DNA of 64,000 nucleotides, from assembly GCF_013386585.1 (NCBI RefSeq), contig NZ_JACARO010000002.1, positions 62,001 through 126,000 of the forward strand. Direction: 5' to 3'. Of this stretch, positions 1 through 8,777 are shown one piece after another; the stretch's first letter is position 1; each line of letters starts with the position of its first letter. Below the pieces are notes generated by a model, which had not been told where the DNA came from, searched no databases, and worked only from the letters and a program-made list of their open reading frames with translations. The DNA is from Pseudomonas sp. P7548 (lineage in GTDB: Bacteria; Pseudomonadota; Gammaproteobacteria; Pseudomonadales; Pseudomonadaceae). The position numbers were made by a program, and so were the translations under genes.

Positions 1-418
1 TGCCGTCGAGGATCGGCGCCCGCAGGCCCATGCTCAGGCTGGCGATTGCGCCTGCAGTGGACAGGCCGATGCCAGGCAGCTCGGTGAGTTTTTCGACATC
101 CTTGGGAAACTCACCGCCGTACTCGGCGACCACGATCTTGGCGGTCTTCTGCAGGTTGCGCGCCCGGGTGTAGTAACCCAGGCCGGTCCACAGGTGCAGC
201 ACCTCATCTTCCGGCGCGGCCGCCAAGGCTTCGACCGTCGGCAGCGAGGCCATGAAACGGTCGAAGTAATTGAGCACGGTGCTCACCTGGGTCTGTTGCA
301 GCATGATCTCCGAGACCCACACCCGATAAGGTGTGATGCCCTGTTGCCAGGGCAGGTCATGGCGACCATGGCGGTCGTACCAGTCCAGCACCGCCGTTGA
401 AAACTGCTCGTTTCTCAT
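1..418 (-). CDS. mutY: A/G-specific adenine DNA glycosylase MutY, 5' part only
   Basis: MutY removes adenine mispaired with 8-oxoguanine in base-excision repair. About 139 N-terminal residues are visible before the window edge; the family is about 350 residues long. The catalytic glutamate sits in [10 protein letters not shown] near residue 37. The helix-hairpin-helix reads [15 protein letters not shown] near residues 114-128, and the last visible residues, PILDG, contain the family's second catalytic aspartate. The start ATG (416-418) overlaps the stop of the upstream AsmA-family gene by 4 bases, so translation is probably coupled. The [4Fe-4S] and 8-oxoG recognition domains lie outside the window. 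Confidence 0.96.
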   Translation of the reverse strand, partial: MRNEQFSTAVLDWYDRHGRHDLPWQQGITPYRVWVSEIMLQQTQVSTVLNYFDRFMASLPTVEALAAAPEDEVLHLWTGLGYYTRARNLQKTAKIVVAEYGGEFPKDVEKLTELPGIGLSTAGAIASLSMGLRAPILDG

Positions 419-2625
419 CGCTTGAACAGGCCCTTCAAAGCGTCTTTAAGTTGCGGGTTGACCTTGTCGAGCTTCTCTTCCAGCTTCTCGCTGAGCTTGT
501 TGCCTGCGGCCTTGATGGCCACTTGGCTCAAGCCGTCCTTGTCCAGTCGGCAAGCCTTGGCACCCAGTTCCAGGGGGCCACGGCAGCGCAGCGGTACTTC
601 GATGTTCTGGAAGTTGGCGCCCACCTGGCACGCTGGGTCCGGTACGTCGCGTTGGTCGCCTTCGACGATGATGCCAACGCGGTAGTCCATGCCCAGCACG
701 CGCAGGTCGATGTCACCGTTGCCGTTGACAGTCAGGCCAGGGATGCGGACTTTCAGGTCCGGGTTGTTGGCCACGCCGTTGCGGAACGTCAGGTTGCCGC
801 GCAGTTCCTGGAACGGGGTGTCCTTGCCTTGGGGCGTGGTGCTCAATGTCTTGCGGTTGAGCAGGGCGATGCCGGTGCACAGTTGCTGTTCAAGGTTGGC
901 GTTGAGCAGCACGCCGTTGTTGATCACAAAGCTTGCCGTGCCGTTGAGGCTGTCGATCAGCGCCTTCTGGCTGTTGCCGCGGCCGGTCAGGTTGCTGTCG
1001 AGGGTGATCTGGCCTTTCACCGGCGGGTTTTGCCCCTGGGCTTGCAGGATGCGTTCAACCGGCACTTGCTTGATATGGCTTTGCAGCGCGAGTACCGGAA
1101 TGTCCTGGCGCACATCGAGCGAGCCGTTGGCCTGGAAGGTGCCGTTGTAGAGCCCGCCGCTGAGGGTGTCGAGCTTGAGCTGACCATCGATGCCGGAGGC
1201 TTTCAGTGCGGCGTTCTGGATCGGCAGTTTGCTCAGGGTCAGTTGTCCGAAGGACAAATCGGCGTTCACATCCAGAGTGCGCAAGCGTGTCAGGGGCAGC
1301 AGCTTGTCGGTGCTCCAGGCGCCTTTGGTCGGGGCGTCCGGCAGCGGGGTGGTGCCACCGGCGGCCATGGCGCCGGCTTCGCTGTTCTGCACTTCCGCCT
1401 GGCGTGCGGCGCTGGCGCCTTTGGCAGACTCGGACTTGGCCGGCAGGTAGTTGTCGGCGTTGAAGGTGTCGCCCTTGAGTTGCACCCGCAGGGACTGCTT
1501 GGCGAAATCATCCACGGCAACGCGGCCGGTGAAGGTGCTGCCGTCGAGCTTAAGGTTCAAGTCTTCCAGGGCCACGCTGGTGGGCGTGCCCTTGAGGCGG
1601 CTGACCAGCTCGACTTTGCTCAGGCTGCCCTCGGCCATGGCCGGCAACGGGTGGCCAATGCTGTCGAGGAACTTGGCCAGGTCGAACTGGGCAATGGACA
1701 GGGCACCGCTCACTTGCGGCGTCTTGTTCAGGTCGTTGACCTTCACTTCGCCCAGGGCGCGCAGCTGGTTGGCCGACAGCTTGAGGTTGGTCCACTCGGC
1801 AATGTTGGCCGCCAGGTCTACCAGCAACTGGCCCTGGGTGGAGAACGTCACAGTCTTGTCTTGCAGGGGCTCGCCGGTGGCTTCGCCGCTGAGCTTCATG
1901 TCTTCGAACTGGTAGCGCTTGAGCGCACGCTGGATGCGCAGGTTGCCGTTCAGCTCGGTCTTGACGCGCATCAGCGGCTGGTTGGTGCCCAGGAATGCGG
2001 TGAGCTTCAGCGGGATGCTCGCGCCTTCGTGCACGGCGCCGGCGCTCAGCTGGATGCTTTCGGCGCTGTATTGCTTGCCGGTCTGCTCATCGTTGTATTC
2101 AACGCGGGCGTTGTTGATGGTCAGGCTGTCGATGTCCAGGCGGATTGGCTTCGGCGGTTTCTCCGGCTCGGCTTCGGCAGGTTTCTCAGCAGGCGTCGGC
2201 GCGCCGGCAGTGGTCTCGCTCACGTTCTTGCCGATGTCTTCCCAGTTGCCGTGGCCTTGCTTGTCGCGGCTCAGGCGCAGGTTCAGGCCCTCTACGCGAA
2301 CGTCGCTCATCTGCACTTCTCGGCGCAGCAGCGGCAGCACGCGCACGGACAGGCCGAGCATCTGCAGGTCGGCGAACGGTTGGGTCGGGTTGGTCATGGT
2401 CGCCACACTGGCTTCATGCAACTCCAGGCCCAGCCAGGGGAACAGGCTCCAGCCGATATCGCCATTGAGCGTCAGCTCGATGTGGGCCTTGTCGCGGGCA
2501 ATCTGGCGAATCTCGTCTTTGTAATCGTTGGGATCGAAGAGGTGGGTCAGGGCAAAGCCCAGGGCCACAATGATCAGCAACAGCCCGAGAAGTACCAGAC
2601 CCAGGATTTTGCCGAACGCTTTCAT
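415..2625 (-). CDS. AsmA family envelope protein
   Basis: This 736-residue protein has an N-terminal signal-anchor ([20 protein letters not shown]) and a long beta-rich body typical of AsmA/TamB-like proteins, which are thought to bridge or transport lipid across the periplasm. An N-terminal AsmA domain follows the anchor, then a Pro/Glu/Ala-rich linker near residues 165-180, then the C-terminal AsmA_2 region ending in a basic amphipathic tail. The ATG at 2625 was chosen over an upstream in-frame ATG because an AAGGA ribosome site lies 7-8 bases before it and it starts directly at the membrane anchor. It is translationally coupled to mutY. The exact lipid substrate cannot be inferred. Confidence 0.9.
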   Translation of the reverse strand: MKAFGKILGLVLLGLLLIIVALGFALTHLFDPNDYKDEIRQIARDKAHIELTLNGDIGWSLFPWLGLELHEASVATMTNPTQPFADLQMLGLSVRVLPLLRREVQMSDVRVEGLNLRLSRDKQGHGNWEDIGKNVSETTAGAPTPAEKPAEAEPEKPPKPIRLDIDSLTINNARVEYNDEQTGKQYSAESIQLSAGAVHEGASIPLKLTAFLGTNQPLMRVKTELNGNLRIQRALKRYQFEDMKLSGEATGEPLQDKTVTFSTQGQLLVDLAANIAEWTNLKLSANQLRALGEVKVNDLNKTPQVSGALSIAQFDLAKFLDSIGHPLPAMAEGSLSKVELVSRLKGTPTSVALEDLNLKLDGSTFTGRVAVDDFAKQSLRVQLKGDTFNADNYLPAKSESAKGASAARQAEVQNSEAGAMAAGGTTPLPDAPTKGAWSTDKLLPLTRLRTLDVNADLSFGQLTLSKLPIQNAALKASGIDGQLKLDTLSGGLYNGTFQANGSLDVRQDIPVLALQSHIKQVPVERILQAQGQNPPVKGQITLDSNLTGRGNSQKALIDSLNGTASFVINNGVLLNANLEQQLCTGIALLNRKTLSTTPQGKDTPFQELRGNLTFRNGVANNPDLKVRIPGLTVNGNGDIDLRVLGMDYRVGIIVEGDQRDVPDPACQVGANFQNIEVPLRCRGPLELGAKACRLDKDGLSQVAIKAAGNKLSEKLEEKLDKVNPQLKDALKGLFKR

Positions 2626-2951
2626 GGGCGAGTCCTTGTATGTCGAATTCAAAATTTAGCCGCAGAGTATAACGCCCGACGGCTCACGTCAGTGCCCGGA
2701 TCGTTACATTGTATCCAGCGCCCGGGGAACGGGATTCTGGCGTCAAACAAAACAGATTTCCCGAAAAAGGTGATATCAGTTTGGTTTTTCTGTCATCCAC
2801 TGGTGCTAATCTGCGCAGGTTCGTCTGTCGTCTGCGACATAGCGTCGCGTTTAAATGGAGCTTTACTCAACAACAACGGCCAACGCTCTGCGTGCAAGGT
2901 CGAGGGAGAGAGCGCCTGACGGGCACATACTAATAACTGGGGGAAACACCA
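2626..2951. promoter_or_regulatory. Divergent intergenic region, asmA-family / MFS transporter
   Basis: This 326-base spacer lies between divergent genes. A TATACT hexamer on the minus strand (2666-2671) could be the -10 of the asmA-mutY unit, and TGCTAATCT around 2805-2812 could be an extended -10 for the transporter. Neither has a convincing -35. The transporter start is preceded by GGGGGAAA. No gene or repeat is visible here. Confidence 0.35.
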
Positions 2952-4613
2952 ATGAGCACTAGCACTGCGGCAGGCCATACTGCCGCACAGCCTGCGTTCC
3001 TGTCCAAGGAGCGCATCATCGCCAAGCCAGGCTTCAACCGCTGGCTGGTTCCGCCGGCCGCCCTGGCCATTCACCTGTGCATCGGCATGGCCTACGGTTT
3101 CTCGGTGTTCTGGCTGCCGCTGTCCAAGGCGTTGGGCATCACCGCACCGGTCGCCTGTGCGCCGGACATGAGCTTCATCGCGCAAGTCTTCTCGTCCCAA
3201 TGCGACTGGCCCATCTCCATGCTGGGCTGGATCTACACCCTGTTCTTCATCTTCCTGGGCTGTTCGGCAGCGATCTGGGGCGGCTGGCTGGAACACGCCG
3301 GGCCACGCAAGGCTGGCGTTGTATCGGCACTGTGCTGGTGTGGCGGCCTGTTGATCTCGGCGTTGGGTATCTATACCCACCAGATCTGGCTGATGTGGAT
3401 CGGCTCCGGCGTCATTGGCGGTATCGGCCTGGGCCTGGGCTACATTTCGCCGGTGTCGACCCTGATCAAGTGGTTCCCGGACAAACGTGGCATGGCTACT
3501 GGCATGGCGATCATGGGCTTCGGCGGCGGCGCGATGGTCGGCGCTCCCCTGGCGGCAGCACTGATGGGCCACTTCGCAACGCCAACCAGCGTTGGCGTCT
3601 GGCAGAGCTTCCTGGTGATGGCTGCGATCTATTTCGTGTTCATGATCGGTGGCGCGCTGTCCTACCGTGTTCCGCCGACCGGCTGGAAGCCTGAGGGCTG
3701 GACCGCGCCGGCGAAAAAAGCCAGCAATGCGATGATCACCCACCGTCACGTCCACGTGAACGTGGCCTGGAAAACCCCGCAATTCCGCCTGGTATGGCTG
3801 GTGCTGTGCCTGAACGTTTCCGCTGGTATCGGCATCCTCGGCATGGCCTCGCCCCTGCTGCAGGAAGTGTTCGGCGGCAAGCTGTTGGGCGTGGATGTGC
3901 CGTTCGGCCAGCTGGACGCCGGTCAACTGGCGTCCATCGCGGCGATCGCGGCAGGCTTCACCGGTCTGTTGAGCCTGTTCAACATCGGTGGACGGTTCTT
4001 CTGGGCGTCGTTCTCCGACTACCTGGGCCGTAAAAACACCTATTTCGTGTTCTTCGCCCTGGGCTTTGCCCTGTACGCGCTGATCCCGAACCTGGGGCAC
4101 CTGGGCAACGTGGCGCTGTTCGTGGCGGCGTTCTGCATCATCCTGTCGATGTACGGCGGTGGTTTTGCGACCGTTCCGGCTTACCTGGCCGACCTGTTCG
4201 GCACACAGATGGTGGGCGCGATCCACGGCCGCCTGCTGACGGCCTGGGCTGCTGCGGGCGTGCTGGGCCCGGTGCTGGTGAACTACCTGCGTGAATATCA
4301 ACTGAGCATCGGCGTGGAACGCGCTGCCGCCTACGACATCACCCTGTACATCCTGGCTGGCCTGCTGGTGCTGGGCTTCCTCTGCAACCTGCTGGTTCGC
4401 CCGGTGGCCGACAAGTACTTCATGACCGACGCCGAACTGGCCGCCGAACAGGCGCTGGGCCACGACAAAGGCGCGGACGCCACCACTTCCCTGGAGTGGA
4501 AAGCCGCGTCCGGCACCGTGCCATTGGCCATTGCGGCCTGGCTGGTAGTGGGCATCCCGCTGGCGTGGGGCGTGTGGGTCACCCTGCAGAAAACCGCCGT
4601 ACTGTTCCACTGA
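2952..4613 (+). CDS. OFA-family MFS transporter (oxalate/formate antiporter type)
   Basis: This 553-residue major-facilitator protein belongs to the oxalate:formate antiporter (OFA) family, which exchanges small carboxylates across the inner membrane. It shows MFS segments from about residue 30 (LVPPAALAIHLCIGMAYGF) and the inter-helix signatures WFPDKRGMATGMAIMGFGGG (about 177-196) and FWASFSDYLGRKNTYF (about 350). Compared with typical 12-helix members it carries an unusually long first loop with Cys residues (about 68-85) and a C-terminal extension. That extension contains an extra hydrophobic segment, PLAIAAWLVVGIPLAWGVWV, after a hydrophilic linker. The substrate is not deducible. It stands alone, with no oxalate-catabolism genes nearby. 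Confidence 0.85.
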   Translation: MSTSTAAGHTAAQPAFLSKERIIAKPGFNRWLVPPAALAIHLCIGMAYGFSVFWLPLSKALGITAPVACAPDMSFIAQVFSSQCDWPISMLGWIYTLFFIFLGCSAAIWGGWLEHAGPRKAGVVSALCWCGGLLISALGIYTHQIWLMWIGSGVIGGIGLGLGYISPVSTLIKWFPDKRGMATGMAIMGFGGGAMVGAPLAAALMGHFATPTSVGVWQSFLVMAAIYFVFMIGGALSYRVPPTGWKPEGWTAPAKKASNAMITHRHVHVNVAWKTPQFRLVWLVLCLNVSAGIGILGMASPLLQEVFGGKLLGVDVPFGQLDAGQLASIAAIAAGFTGLLSLFNIGGRFFWASFSDYLGRKNTYFVFFALGFALYALIPNLGHLGNVALFVAAFCIILSMYGGGFATVPAYLADLFGTQMVGAIHGRLLTAWAAAGVLGPVLVNYLREYQLSIGVERAAAYDITLYILAGLLVLGFLCNLLVRPVADKYFMTDAELAAEQALGHDKGADATTSLEWKAASGTVPLAIAAWLVVGIPLAWGVWVTLQKTAVLFH

Positions 4614-4622
4614 TGTAAATCC

Positions 4623-4761
4623 CTGTAGGAGCCGGCTTGTTGTGGCGAGGGAGCGTGCTCCCGCTGGGTCGCGAAGCGACCCCAATAGATTCACCGTGAT
4701 GCTGCGGTGAGAGATGTTGGGGTGCTACGCAGCCCGGCGCGGGGCAAGCCCGCTCACTACA
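4623..4761. repeat. Composite REP-type inverted repeat
   Basis: The left arm is CTGTAGGAGCCGGCTTG and the right arm is GCGGGGCAAGCCCGCTCACTA, from two different repeat families of this window. Internal hairpins such as GGGTCGCGAAGCGACCC lie between. The mixed arms suggest a rearranged element. It lies between the MFS gene and hisB, so it may act as a transcription barrier. Confidence 0.7.
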
Positions 4762-4841
4762 ATGAGTCGGCTTTTGCTTGTATGCACATGTCTATCCCCG
4801 ACATTCCTCGCTTCAACTCGTCAGTCTTATCCCCTCCGATG

Positions 4842-4870
4842 TTTCTGTTTGGCGCCCGCGCCCCTATAAT
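4842..4870 (+). promoter_or_regulatory. Candidate sigma-70 promoter of the hisBHAF operon
   Basis: A perfect TATAAT lies at 4865-4870, with TTTCTG at 4842-4847 and a 17-base spacer, 38 bases before hisB. The -10 is strong and the -35 is weak. No leader-peptide attenuator with a histidine run is visible. Confidence 0.55.
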
Positions 4871-4908
4871 GGCTGCCTTTTTCGCCCAATGATTTTGCGG
4901 AGCTGGTG

Positions 4909-5502
4909 ATGGCCGAACGTAAGGCGTCCGTCGAGCGCGACACTCTGGAAACCCAGATCAAAGCCTCGATCAACCTGGATGGCACCGGAAAGGCCCGATT
5001 TGATATCGGTGTACCTTTTCTTGAGCACATGCTGGACCAGATCGCCCGTCACGGGCTGATCGACCTGGATATCGTCAGCAAGGGCGACCTGCACATCGAC
5101 GACCACCACACGGTGGAAGACGTGGGCATCACCCTCGGCCAGGCGTTTGCCAAGGCCATCGGCGACAAGAAAGGCATCCGTCGCTACGGCCATGCCTATG
5201 TCCCGCTGGACGAAGCGCTGTCGCGCGTGGTTATCGATTTCTCCGGCCGCCCAGGCCTGCAGATGCACGTGCCCTACACCCGCGCCACCGTGGGCGGCTT
5301 CGACGTCGACCTGTTCCAGGAATTCTTCCAGGGTTTCGTCAACCACGCACTCGTCAGCTTGCACATCGACAACCTGCGCGGCACCAACACCCACCACCAG
5401 ATCGAAACCGTGTTCAAGGCTTTCGGCCGCGCGCTGCGCATGGCTGTGGAGCTGGATGAGCGCATGGCCGGGCAAATGCCTTCGACCAAGGGCGTCCTGT
5501 AA
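4909..5502 (+). CDS. hisB: Imidazoleglycerol-phosphate dehydratase HisB
   Basis: HisB catalyses the sixth step of histidine biosynthesis, dehydrating imidazole glycerol phosphate to imidazole acetol phosphate. The 197 residues correspond to the dehydratase domain only; the phosphatase half found in the bifunctional enterobacterial enzyme is absent. Metal-binding histidine clusters are seen as [22 protein letters not shown] and NTHHQIE. The start is the ATG at 4909 with GGAG 6 bases upstream, rather than the overlapping GTG at 4906. Its stop shares one base with the hisH start (TAATG), so the two are translationally coupled. Confidence 0.97.
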   Translation: MAERKASVERDTLETQIKASINLDGTGKARFDIGVPFLEHMLDQIARHGLIDLDIVSKGDLHIDDHHTVEDVGITLGQAFAKAIGDKKGIRRYGHAYVPLDEALSRVVIDFSGRPGLQMHVPYTRATVGGFDVDLFQEFFQGFVNHALVSLHIDNLRGTNTHHQIETVFKAFGRALRMAVELDERMAGQMPSTKGVL

Positions 5503-6140
5503 TGCAAACCGTCGCGGTTATCGATTACGGCATGGGTAACCTGCACTCGGTGGCCAAGGCCCTCGAGCACGTAGGTGCCGGTAAGGTGCTGATTACCAGC
5601 GATGCCAGCGTGATTCGCGAAGCCGACCGGGTGGTGTTCCCGGGCGTTGGCGCGATTCGCGACTGCATGGCCGAGATCCGCCGCCTGGGCTTTGACGGCT
5701 TGGTGCGTGAAGTCAGCCAGGACCGCCCGTTTCTCGGCATCTGCGTGGGCATGCAAGCCTTGCTCGACCGCAGTGAAGAGAACGATGGCGTCGACTGCAT
5801 CGGCCTGTTCCCGGGTCAGGTGAAGTTCTTCGGCAAAGATCTGCATGAAGACGGCGCCCACCTGAAAGTCCCGCACATGGGCTGGAACGAAGTCAGCCAG
5901 ACAGTGGATCACCCGCTGTGGCACAACATTCCGGACCTGGCGCGTTTCTACTTCGTGCACAGCTACTACATCGCCGCCGGTAACCCGCGCCAGGTGGTGG
6001 GTGGCGGGCATTACGGCGTCGATTTTGCCGCCGCACTGGCTGAAGGTTCGCGCTTTGCCGTGCAGTTCCACCCGGAGAAGAGCCATACCCATGGCCTGCA
6101 ATTGCTGCAGAACTTCGCGGCGTGGGACGGTCGCTGGTAA
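5502..6140 (+). CDS. hisH: Imidazole glycerol phosphate synthase, glutaminase subunit HisH
   Basis: HisH is a class I glutamine amidotransferase that supplies ammonia to HisF, making imidazole glycerol phosphate and AICAR. The 212-residue protein shows the nucleophile-elbow cysteine in [11 protein letters not shown] and the catalytic His-Glu pair in [10 protein letters not shown]. It overlaps hisB by one base, and its stop directly abuts the ATG of a DUF2164 gene. Its partner hisF is encoded two genes downstream. Confidence 0.97.
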   Translation: MQTVAVIDYGMGNLHSVAKALEHVGAGKVLITSDASVIREADRVVFPGVGAIRDCMAEIRRLGFDGLVREVSQDRPFLGICVGMQALLDRSEENDGVDCIGLFPGQVKFFGKDLHEDGAHLKVPHMGWNEVSQTVDHPLWHNIPDLARFYFVHSYYIAAGNPRQVVGGGHYGVDFAAALAEGSRFAVQFHPEKSHTHGLQLLQNFAAWDGRW

Positions 6141-6398
6141 ATGGCCAAGAAGCCGAAGCTGCCGATCCTGAACCTCACGCCCGAACAGGAGCGTGAGGCG
6201 ACGCAGAAGATCAAGCGCTTCATGGAAGACCGCTTCGAGCTCAGCCTGGGCTCGTTCGAGGTCGCCGAGATTCTTGAGCTGTTTACCACCGAAGTTGCGC
6301 CGCACTATTACAACAGGGCGATTTTCGACACGCAGACGCTCCTTAAGGAAAGGTTCGAAAGCATCGAAAGCGACCTGTGGTCGCTTGAGAAACCCTGA
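6141..6398 (+). CDS. DUF2164 family protein of unknown function
   Basis: This 85-residue protein (MAKKPKLPILNLTPEQERE...) has the DUF2164 pattern: an N-terminal basic stretch, then two amphipathic helices around KIKRFMEDRFELSLGSFEVAEIL and an acidic C-terminus. It has no signal peptide, membrane segment or catalytic motif. It starts on the base after the hisH stop and precedes hisA by 39 bases, so it is co-transcribed with histidine genes. Nothing in the sequence indicates a role in histidine synthesis. Confidence 0.88.
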   Translation: MAKKPKLPILNLTPEQEREATQKIKRFMEDRFELSLGSFEVAEILELFTTEVAPHYYNRAIFDTQTLLKERFESIESDLWSLEKP

Positions 6399-6437
6399 TT
6401 TCCTAAGCATTGCTGAATATCGAATAAGGTTTGCCAG

Positions 6438-7175
6438 ATGCTGATTATCCCCGCTATCGATCTCAAGGACGGCGCTTGTGTACGCCTGCGCCAAGGCCGC
6501 ATGGAAGACTCCACCGTGTTTTCCGATGACCCGGTGAGCATGGCTGCCAAATGGGTGGAAGGGGGCTGCCGTCGCCTGCATCTGGTGGACCTGAACGGCG
6601 CCTTCGAAGGCCAGCCAGTCAACGGTGAAGTGGTCACTGCGATCGCCAAGCGCTACCCGAACCTGCCGATCCAGATCGGTGGCGGTATCCGCTCCCTGGA
6701 AACCATCGAGCACTACGTCAAGGCGGGCGTGAGCTACGTGATCATCGGCACCAAGGCCGTGAAAGACCCGGCCTTCGTCGCCGAAGCCTGCCGCGCGTTC
6801 CCGGGCAAGGTCATCGTAGGCCTGGACGCCAAGGACGGTTTTGTCGCCACCGACGGCTGGGCTGAGATCAGCACCGTGCAGGTGATCGACCTGGCCAAGC
6901 AGTTCGAAGCCGACGGCGTGTCCGCCATCGTTTATACCGACATCGCCAAAGACGGCATGATGCAGGGCTGTAACGTACCGTTCACCGCTGCCCTGGCGGC
7001 CGCGACCAGGATTCCGGTGATCGCTTCCGGTGGCATTCACAACCTGGGTGACATCAAGTCGCTGCTGGACGCCAAAGCGCCCGGCATCATCGGCGCCATC
7101 ACCGGCCGCGCGATCTATGAAGGCACCCTGGACGTCGCCGAAGCCCAGGCTTACTGCGACGCCTACAACGGCTGA
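6438..7175 (+). CDS. hisA: ProFAR isomerase HisA
   Basis: HisA carries out the Amadori isomerisation of ProFAR to PRFAR in histidine biosynthesis. The 245-residue TIM barrel has the catalytic aspartates in IPAIDLKDG (residue 8) and YTDIAKDG (about residue 175). Phosphate-binding glycine loops are GGGIRS and ASGGIHNL. The length matches the family. It is followed 9 bases later by its paralogue hisF. Confidence 0.97.
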   Translation: MLIIPAIDLKDGACVRLRQGRMEDSTVFSDDPVSMAAKWVEGGCRRLHLVDLNGAFEGQPVNGEVVTAIAKRYPNLPIQIGGGIRSLETIEHYVKAGVSYVIIGTKAVKDPAFVAEACRAFPGKVIVGLDAKDGFVATDGWAEISTVQVIDLAKQFEADGVSAIVYTDIAKDGMMQGCNVPFTAALAAATRIPVIASGGIHNLGDIKSLLDAKAPGIIGAITGRAIYEGTLDVAEAQAYCDAYNG

Positions 7176-7184
7176 GGACTGACC

Positions 7185-7955
7185 ATGGCGCTGGCCAAAC
7201 GCATCATCCCTTGCCTGGACGTCGACAACGGTCGCGTGGTCAAGGGCGTCAAGTTCGAGAACATCCGCGATGCCGGTGACCCGGTGGAAATCGCCCGTCG
7301 CTACGATGAGCAGGGTGCCGACGAGATTACCTTTCTCGACATCACCGCCAGCGTCGACGGTCGCGACACCACGCTGCATACCGTGGAACGCATGGCCAGC
7401 CAGGTCTTCATCCCGCTGACCGTGGGCGGTGGCGTGCGCACCGTGCAAGACATCCGCAACCTGCTCAACGCCGGCGCGGACAAGGTCTCGATCAACACGG
7501 CGGCGGTGTTCAACCCGGAGTTTGTCGGCGAAGCCGCGCAGCACTTCGGCTCCCAATGCATCGTCGTTGCCATCGACGCCAAGAAGGTTTCCGGCCCGGG
7601 CGAAACCCCGCGCTGGGAGATCTTCACCCATGGCGGCCGCAAACCTACCGGGCTGGATGCGGTGGAGTGGGCGATGAAGATGGAAGGCCTGGGTGCCGGT
7701 GAGATCCTGCTGACCAGCATGGACCAGGACGGCATGAAAAACGGCTTCGACCTGGGCGTGACCCGCGCCATCAGCGATGCGCTGGGCATCCCGGTGATCG
7801 CGTCAGGTGGTGTTGGCAACCTGCAGCACCTGGCCGACGGCGTGACCGAAGGCCATGCCAGTGCCGTACTGGCCGCGAGCATTTTCCACTTTGGCGAATA
7901 CACCGTGCCCGAGGCCAAGGCCTACATGGCGGCGCGCGGTATCGTCGTTCGCTAA
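7185..7955 (+). CDS. hisF: Imidazole glycerol phosphate synthase, cyclase subunit HisF
   Basis: HisF closes the imidazole ring using ammonia channelled from HisH. This 256-residue TIM barrel shows the catalytic aspartates in [14 protein letters not shown] (residue 11) and VVAIDAKK (about residue 130), with phosphate loops GGGVRT and ASGGVGNL. It is the last biosynthetic gene of the cluster. The stop is followed by an 8-base-arm inverted repeat before the next gene. Confidence 0.97.
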   Translation: MALAKRIIPCLDVDNGRVVKGVKFENIRDAGDPVEIARRYDEQGADEITFLDITASVDGRDTTLHTVERMASQVFIPLTVGGGVRTVQDIRNLLNAGADKVSINTAAVFNPEFVGEAAQHFGSQCIVVAIDAKKVSGPGETPRWEIFTHGGRKPTGLDAVEWAMKMEGLGAGEILLTSMDQDGMKNGFDLGVTRAISDALGIPVIASGGVGNLQHLADGVTEGHASAVLAASIFHFGEYTVPEAKAYMAARGIVVR

Positions 7956-7968
7956 ACGCTGCTGGACA

Positions 7969-8006
7969 CCATGGCAGGGGCGGGGCACTCTCTGCGCTTG
8001 CCATGG
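7969..8006. repeat. Inverted repeat after hisF
   Basis: CCATGGCA (7969-7976) and TGCCATGG (7999-8006) are perfect 8-base arms around a 22-base loop. No T-run follows, so this is not a clear intrinsic terminator. It could be a partial barrier, or an operator, just before the solute-binding protein gene. Confidence 0.4.
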
Positions 8007-8021
8007 ATTTCGGTAACCTTC

Positions 8022-8777
8022 ATGTTCAAACACTTGCTGCTTGCCCTCGCCAGTACGTCCATCTTCCTGGCGGGCTCGGCCCATGCCGAAGAGCCGTCTG
8101 ACGCCGCCCTGGTGTTGCTGACGGAAAATTTCCCGCCCTACAACATGGCGAAAAACGGCAAGAACTTCGCCAAGGAAGAGAACATCGAAGGCATCGCCGT
8201 GGACATCGTGCGTGAGACCTTCAAGCGTGCCGGCGTTTCCTACAACCTCACCCTGCGGTTTCCTTGGGAGCGAATCTACAAGCTCGCCCTGGAAAAACCC
8301 GGTTACGGCGTGTTCGTGATGGCCCGCCTGCCAGACCGTGAAGCCCTGTTCAAATGGGTCGGCCCCATCGGCCCGGACGATTGGGTGATGCTGGCCAAGG
8401 CCGACAGCAAGATCCAGTTGGCCGACCTGGAGCAGGCGCGGCGCTACAAGATTGGGGCCTATAAAGGTGACGCCATCGCCGAGACCCTGGAGAAGCAGGG
8501 CCTCAACCCGATCGTTGCCCTGCGCGACCAGGACAACGCGCAAAAGCTGGTGGATGGCCAGATCGACCTGTGGGCCACCGGTGATCCGGCGGGCCGTTAC
8601 CTGGCCCGCCAGGTCGGGGTGACCGAATTGAAAACCGTGTTGCGCTTCAACAGTGCCCAGTTGTACCTGGCGCTGAACAAAGACGTACCGGATGATCTGG
8701 TCGCAAAGCTTCAGGCGGCACTCGATCAGTTACGGAATGAGGGTGTTGTCGACCAGATCATGGCCCGTTACCTCTAG
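8022..8777 (+). CDS. Periplasmic solute-binding protein, family 3 type
   Basis: This is a 251-residue exported protein. The signal peptide MFKHLLLALASTSIFLAGSAHA is followed by a bacterial extracellular solute-binding family 3 fold (LLTENFPPYNMAKNG..., GIAVDIVRETFKRAG). Such proteins bind amino acids or similar small ligands for ABC import or act as sensors. No permease or ATPase lies next to it, so it is an orphan. The ATG at 8022 begins exactly at the signal peptide; an upstream in-frame ATG at 7971 would spoil it. Its last 48 bases overlap the convergent Vps62-like gene. Confidence 0.8.
   Translation: MFKHLLLALASTSIFLAGSAHAEEPSDAALVLLTENFPPYNMAKNGKNFAKEENIEGIAVDIVRETFKRAGVSYNLTLRFPWERIYKLALEKPGYGVFVMARLPDREALFKWVGPIGPDDWVMLAKADSKIQLADLEQARRYKIGAYKGDAIAETLEKQGLNPIVALRDQDNAQKLVDGQIDLWATGDPAGRYLARQVGVTELKTVLRFNSAQLYLALNKDVPDDLVAKLQAALDQLRNEGVVDQIMARYL

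Noticed and set aside
397-2919. An 840-codon plus-strand open frame
   Set aside because: It lies antisense to the AsmA-family gene and mutY; composition is Ala/Val/Gln/His rich without motifs, typical of a shadow frame.
2793-4694. A 633-codon minus-strand open frame opposite the MFS transporter
   Set aside because: The plus strand carries the transporter with clear MFS motifs. The minus reading is rich in Gln/His/Arg with no hydrophobic core.
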